NCBI GenBank assembly: GCA_035513995.1 | Contig: DATKBL010000107.1 | Span: 1-17,219, forward strand | From: DASUTW01 sp035513995 | GTDB taxonomy: Bacteria; Actinomycetota; UBA4738; CALAEC01 | Direction of reading: 5' to 3' | Length of the DNA: 17,219 bases | Shown: positions 14,516-17,219 of the stretch, piece by piece | Layout of the letters: the number at the start of each line of letters is the position of its first letter | How positions within the stretch are numbered: the stretch's first letter is position 1 | Made by a program: the position numbers and the translations under genes | Notes under the pieces: generated by a model | What the model saw: only the letters and a program-made list of their open reading frames with translations | The model's database searches: none | Told to the model about the DNA's origin: nothing

Positions 14516-15825
14516 CCGGGGCCCTCCCTCGAGGCCGTGGCGGAGACGCGGATCAGCAGGGCCAGCAGCACGAAGTTCGCGACCAAGCTCGACCCGCCGT
14601 AGGAGACGAAGGGAAGCGTGATCCCCGTGAGCGGGATCAGCCGGGTGACGCCGCCGATGATCACGAAGCTCTGGAGGGCCAGGGCCGTCGCGAGCCCGGC
14701 GGCAAGCAGCTGGCCGAACCCGTCCGCGTCGCTCCGGGCGACGGCGGCCCGGAAGCCGCGCGCGATGAGGATCACGAAGAGCATGAGCACGGCGGTGCTG
14801 CCGAGCAGGCCCAGCTCCTCGCCGATCGCGGAGAAGACGAAATCGGTATGGGCGTCGGGGATGAAATTGGGATGGCCCTGCCCGAGCCCGGTCCCCGCGA
14901 TCCCCCCCGTGCCCAGCGCGAACAGCGACTGGGCGACCTGGAACGACTCCGCCTGGAGGTACTGCGGATCCAGCGCGTTGAGCCAGATCGTGACGCGGTC
15001 CTGGACGTGCCCGAAGGTCTGGTAGGCGAGGAAGCTCCCGGCCGCGAACAGCAGCAGCCCCAGCAGCAGGTACGCGCCGCGCGCGGTGGCCAGCCACAGC
15101 ATCACGACGAATAACCCGAAGAACAGCAGCGAGGAGCCGAGGTCCTTCTGCAGGAACAGGATCATCAGCGAAAGGCCCCAGGCGAGGAGGAGCGGGGCCA
15201 GGTGCTTGGGCTCGGGGAGGGCGATCGGCCCCAGTCGCCGGGTGGCCACCGCGAGCAGCTCCTTCCGCGCGTTCAGATACGAGGCGAGGAAGATCACGAT
15301 CAGCACCTTCCCGATCTCCGCCGGCTGGAACCGGAGCGGCCCCAGGTCGACCCACAGGCGGGCCCCGCGCACCTCCTGCCCGATGCCCGGGAGGATCGGG
15401 AGGAGGAGGAGGGCGATGCCGAGCAAGCCGATCGTGTAGGTGTAGGCGTCGAGCTGGCGGTGGTCGCGGATCACGTACAGGGTCGCGGCGAAGAGGAGTA
15501 GCCCGAAGAGGAGCCAGGACGTCTGCGCGACGGCGAGGTCCTGATCGAGCCTCCAGATCACCGCGAAGCCGAGACCGGTCAGGAGGGTGGCCGCGGGGAG
15601 GAACAGCGGATCGGCGTGCGGAGCGAGCTGCCGGACCACGAGGTGCGCCCCGAGGTAGCCCGCGGCGAGGAGCAGGCCGTAGCCTCCCACCCCCGCGGGC
15701 ACGCGCCCCTCCAGCCCCAGGCCGACCAGCGCGTAGGACCCCACGGCGAGCAGCACGGCCAGGATCAGGAGCCCCAGCTCCGTGTTCCGTCGGGCGCGGG
15801 CGTCGGGCTCGAGGGCGGCGCTCAT
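14512..15825 (-). CDS. rodA: RodA/FtsW-type SEDS peptidoglycan glycosyltransferase
   Basis: 437 residues, polytopic with about 11-12 hydrophobic segments. SEDS proteins polymerise lipid II into glycan strands in partnership with a class B PBP. Signature features: RWVDLGPLRFQP-like text (RLWVDLGPLRFQPAEIGK, 156-173), the catalytic Asp in LQKDLGSSLLFF (D228), the extracellular AESFQVAQSLFALGTGGIAGTGLGQG region (292-317), and the C-terminal LIPLTGITLPFVSYGGSS (396-413). The ATG at 15825 overlaps the pstP stop as ATGA. The order pstP-rodA-pbpA indicates RodA, the elongation-type partner of PbpA, rather than the FtsW encoded in the division cluster. The extra N-terminal hydrophobic segments are usual in the actinobacterial form. 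Confidence 0.95.
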   Translation of the reverse strand: MSAALEPDARARRNTELGLLILAVLLAVGSYALVGLGLEGRVPAGVGGYGLLLAAGYLGAHLVVRQLAPHADPLFLPAATLLTGLGFAVIWRLDQDLAVAQTSWLLFGLLLFAATLYVIRDHRQLDAYTYTIGLLGIALLLLPILPGIGQEVRGARLWVDLGPLRFQPAEIGKVLIVIFLASYLNARKELLAVATRRLGPIALPEPKHLAPLLLAWGLSLMILFLQKDLGSSLLFFGLFVVMLWLATARGAYLLLGLLLFAAGSFLAYQTFGHVQDRVTIWLNALDPQYLQAESFQVAQSLFALGTGGIAGTGLGQGHPNFIPDAHTDFVFSAIGEELGLLGSTAVLMLFVILIARGFRAAVARSDADGFGQLLAAGLATALALQSFVIIGGVTRLIPLTGITLPFVSYGGSSLVANFVLLALLIRVSATASREGPG

Positions 15826-16934
15826 GGGGCCGTGACTCGCTCCAGGTCTTCCTCGATCTGCTCGATCACCTCGCGGGCCTGCTCCTCGCTGTCGGCGGTG
15901 ATGCCGCCCTCGAGCTCCTGGTAGGGCTGGAGCTCGGCCGCTCGGTCGGCGGGCAGGTCGGTCCGCTCGACCAACGTGAACAGCTCGATCCCGAGGACCT
16001 CGACGGGGATACCCCGGTAGAGGGCCACGTTCTCCTCGTGGACCCCCACGAACCACTGCGTGTCGATGTAGGCCCGGGTCAGCAGCAGGGCCGCGCTCAG
16101 GAGGAGGAGGGGCAGCAGCACCCACAGCACGAGGCGTCGGAGCGGCCCGCGCTTGCGCGGCGGGGACGTCTCCGTCTGGGGCGGCGACTCCTCCCCCGCG
16201 GGCGCGCCCCGGGCCGGTGGCGGGTCGTCCTCCCCCTCCTCGACGTCGAGGACCACCACGGTGATGTTGTCGGGTCCGCCTCCCCGGATCGCGGCCGCCA
16301 CCAGCTCGTCGCAGGCGGCCTGGGGGTCGGGATGGGACATCAAGATCCCCCGGATCTCGTCGTCGGCGACGATCGAGGTCAGCCCGTCGCTGCAGAGGAG
16401 GACGCGGTCCCCGGGGTCCAGGTCGACGGTGAAGACGTCGACCTCGAGCTCGCCGTCCACGCCGAGCGCCCGGGTGAGGATGCTCCGCTGAGGGTGGATC
16501 CTCGCCTCGTCCTCGGTGAGCTTTCCCTCCCTCACCATCCGGTTGACGAGGGTGTGGTCGTCGGTGAGCTGGCGGAGCTCCCCGTCCCGGAGGAGGTAGG
16601 CGCGCGAGTCGCCGACGTGCGCCAGACGCACGCGGGGCCCCTCCACGCGCAGCATGGTGAGCGTGGTCCCCATCCCGGAGAGGTTCGTGTCGCCCGACGC
16701 CCGGTCGAGCACGACGCGGTTGGCGTCCCGCACCGCGTTCCGGAGGTCCACCTCGTGGTCCTCTCGACTCTTGCGGTCGACGGTCTCCAGGGCGAGGCGA
16801 GAGGCGACCTCGCCCCCTTGGTGGCCGCCCATGCCGTCGGCGACAGCGTAGATCGGGGCCCGGACGAGGTAGGCGTCCTCGTTCTGCTCGCGGACGATCC
16901 CCACGTCGGTCGTGGCTCCTACCCGGACCTTCAC
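15822..16934 (-). CDS. pstP: PstP, PP2C-type Ser/Thr protein phosphatase
   Basis: 370 residues. The cytoplasmic PP2C domain (about 3-232) dephosphorylates PknA, PknB and their substrates. Metal ligands and motifs: REQNED (D20), ADGMGGH (D33), GMGTT (88-92), HVGDSR (106-111), CSDGL (D183) and GGPDNITV (D222). A Pro/Ser-rich linker with several Thr (235-262) leads to a membrane helix (about 268-287) and an extracellular domain of about 80 residues (ALYRGIPVEVLGIELFTLVERTDLP...), as in other actinobacterial PstP. The GTG at 16934 overlaps the fhaB stop as GTGA and has GAGGTG five bases upstream; the longer open frame beyond it is fhaB in another frame. Confidence 0.95.
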   Translation of the reverse strand: MKVRVGATTDVGIVREQNEDAYLVRAPIYAVADGMGGHQGGEVASRLALETVDRKSREDHEVDLRNAVRDANRVVLDRASGDTNLSGMGTTLTMLRVEGPRVRLAHVGDSRAYLLRDGELRQLTDDHTLVNRMVREGKLTEDEARIHPQRSILTRALGVDGELEVDVFTVDLDPGDRVLLCSDGLTSIVADDEIRGILMSHPDPQAACDELVAAAIRGGGPDNITVVVLDVEEGEDDPPPARGAPAGEESPPQTETSPPRKRGPLRRLVLWVLLPLLLLSAALLLTRAYIDTQWFVGVHEENVALYRGIPVEVLGIELFTLVERTDLPADRAAELQPYQELEGGITADSEEQAREVIEQIEEDLERVTAP

Positions 16935-17219
16935 TTCCGCACCTCGAGGACGGTCTTCCCGATGCGGATCCGGTCCCCCGGGGCGATGCGCGTGGGGACC
17001 TGGACCTTCCGCTGATTGAGGTAGGTGCCGTTGGTGGAGCCCATGTCCTCGACCACCCAGCCGTCGCCGCGCGGGGCCAGGCGCGCGTGCACCTGCGAGA
17101 TGTAGGTGTCGGGAGGCCGGATCTCGCACGTCGAGTCTCGCCCGATCTGGAGCGGCCCCTCGAGCCGATAGGTGCCGACCTTCTTCCCCTCCGGGTCCAG
17201 TACCACGACGCGGCCGGGC
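16931..17219 (-). CDS. fhaB: FhaB (FHA-domain phosphothreonine-binding protein), C-terminal part
   Basis: Partial, open at the right edge: the frame continues upstream as PGRVVVLDPEGKKV..., so the GTG at 17206 is not taken as the start. The visible 95 or so residues are an FHA domain with GR (in LQIGRDSTCEI), SQVHARL (the SxxH motif), EDMGSTNGTYLN (the NG loop) and RIGKTVLEVRK at the end, just like FhaB/FipA of Mycobacterium. FHA domains bind phosphothreonine peptides, here probably on the kinases or on division and wall proteins. It is the first gene of the visible operon; the order fhaB-pstP is conserved in actinobacteria and fhaA would be expected beyond the edge. Confidence 0.92.
   Translation of the reverse strand, partial: PGRVVVLDPEGKKVGTYRLEGPLQIGRDSTCEIRPPDTYISQVHARLAPRGDGWVVEDMGSTNGTYLNQRKVQVPTRIAPGDRIRIGKTVLEVRK

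Noticed and set aside
13040..15355. 771-residue version of PbpA with a start inside rodA
   Set aside because: The extra 280 residues are the out-of-frame shadow of rodA; the ATG at 14515 has an SD and an ATGA overlap and starts just before the membrane anchor.

Overview
The window is a dense, GC-rich stretch (coding frames show strong G/C at third positions, GTG/TTG starts, stop/start overlaps) with the gene content and order of an actinobacterial chromosome. The diagnostic block is fhaB-pstP-rodA-pbpA-pknA-pknB on the minus strand, with crgA and a DUF881 gene nearby. This is the cell-envelope and division locus found near the origin in Mycobacterium and also present in Streptomyces. Several proteins (a double-length ThyX-like protein, a PknA with a long extracellular domain and acidic tail) differ from those genera, so I infer an actinobacterium outside the well-studied lineages. 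I cannot name a species.

Layout: 1-747 (+) is the 3' part of a thiolase gene, followed by a small membrane-anchored putative zinc-ribbon protein (772-1023). Two minus-strand genes follow: an FmdB-type zinc ribbon (1020-1274) and crgA (1363-1596). A divergent promoter at about 1624-1630 separates crgA from a plus-strand operon of DUF881 protein, class E sortase, a 50-residue membrane peptide and an AlaX-type tRNA editing protein (1636-3872). A penicillin-acylase-family hydrolase (3869-6217, -) and a long-chain acyl-CoA ligase (6317-8083, +) diverge from a 99-base intergenic region. The rest (8068-17219) is one minus-strand run read from the right edge: fhaB (partial), pstP, rodA, pbpA, pknA, pknB, a tandem ThyX-like protein and a 42-residue membrane peptide.

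How they work together: RodA (SEDS glycosyltransferase) and PbpA (transpeptidase) form a peptidoglycan polymerase pair. PknA and PknB are membrane Ser/Thr kinases that sense cell-wall state, PstP reverses their phosphorylation, and FhaB reads phosphothreonine through its FHA domain. CrgA recruits division and wall-synthesis proteins. Sortase E anchors surface proteins. Almost every junction in the fhaB-to-ThyX run is a 4-base stop/start overlap, indicating translational coupling; the one real gap (47 bases before pknB) contains a possible leaderless promoter.

No tRNA, rRNA, CRISPR array, insertion sequence, integrase or convincing intrinsic terminator was seen. No gene-free stretch exceeds 100 bases. 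The parts most worth a second look are the tandem ThyX-like protein whose signature motif is split between its halves, the nearly self-complementary divergent promoter at 1624-1630, and the cluster of palindrome and DnaA-box-like sites at 1285-1335.
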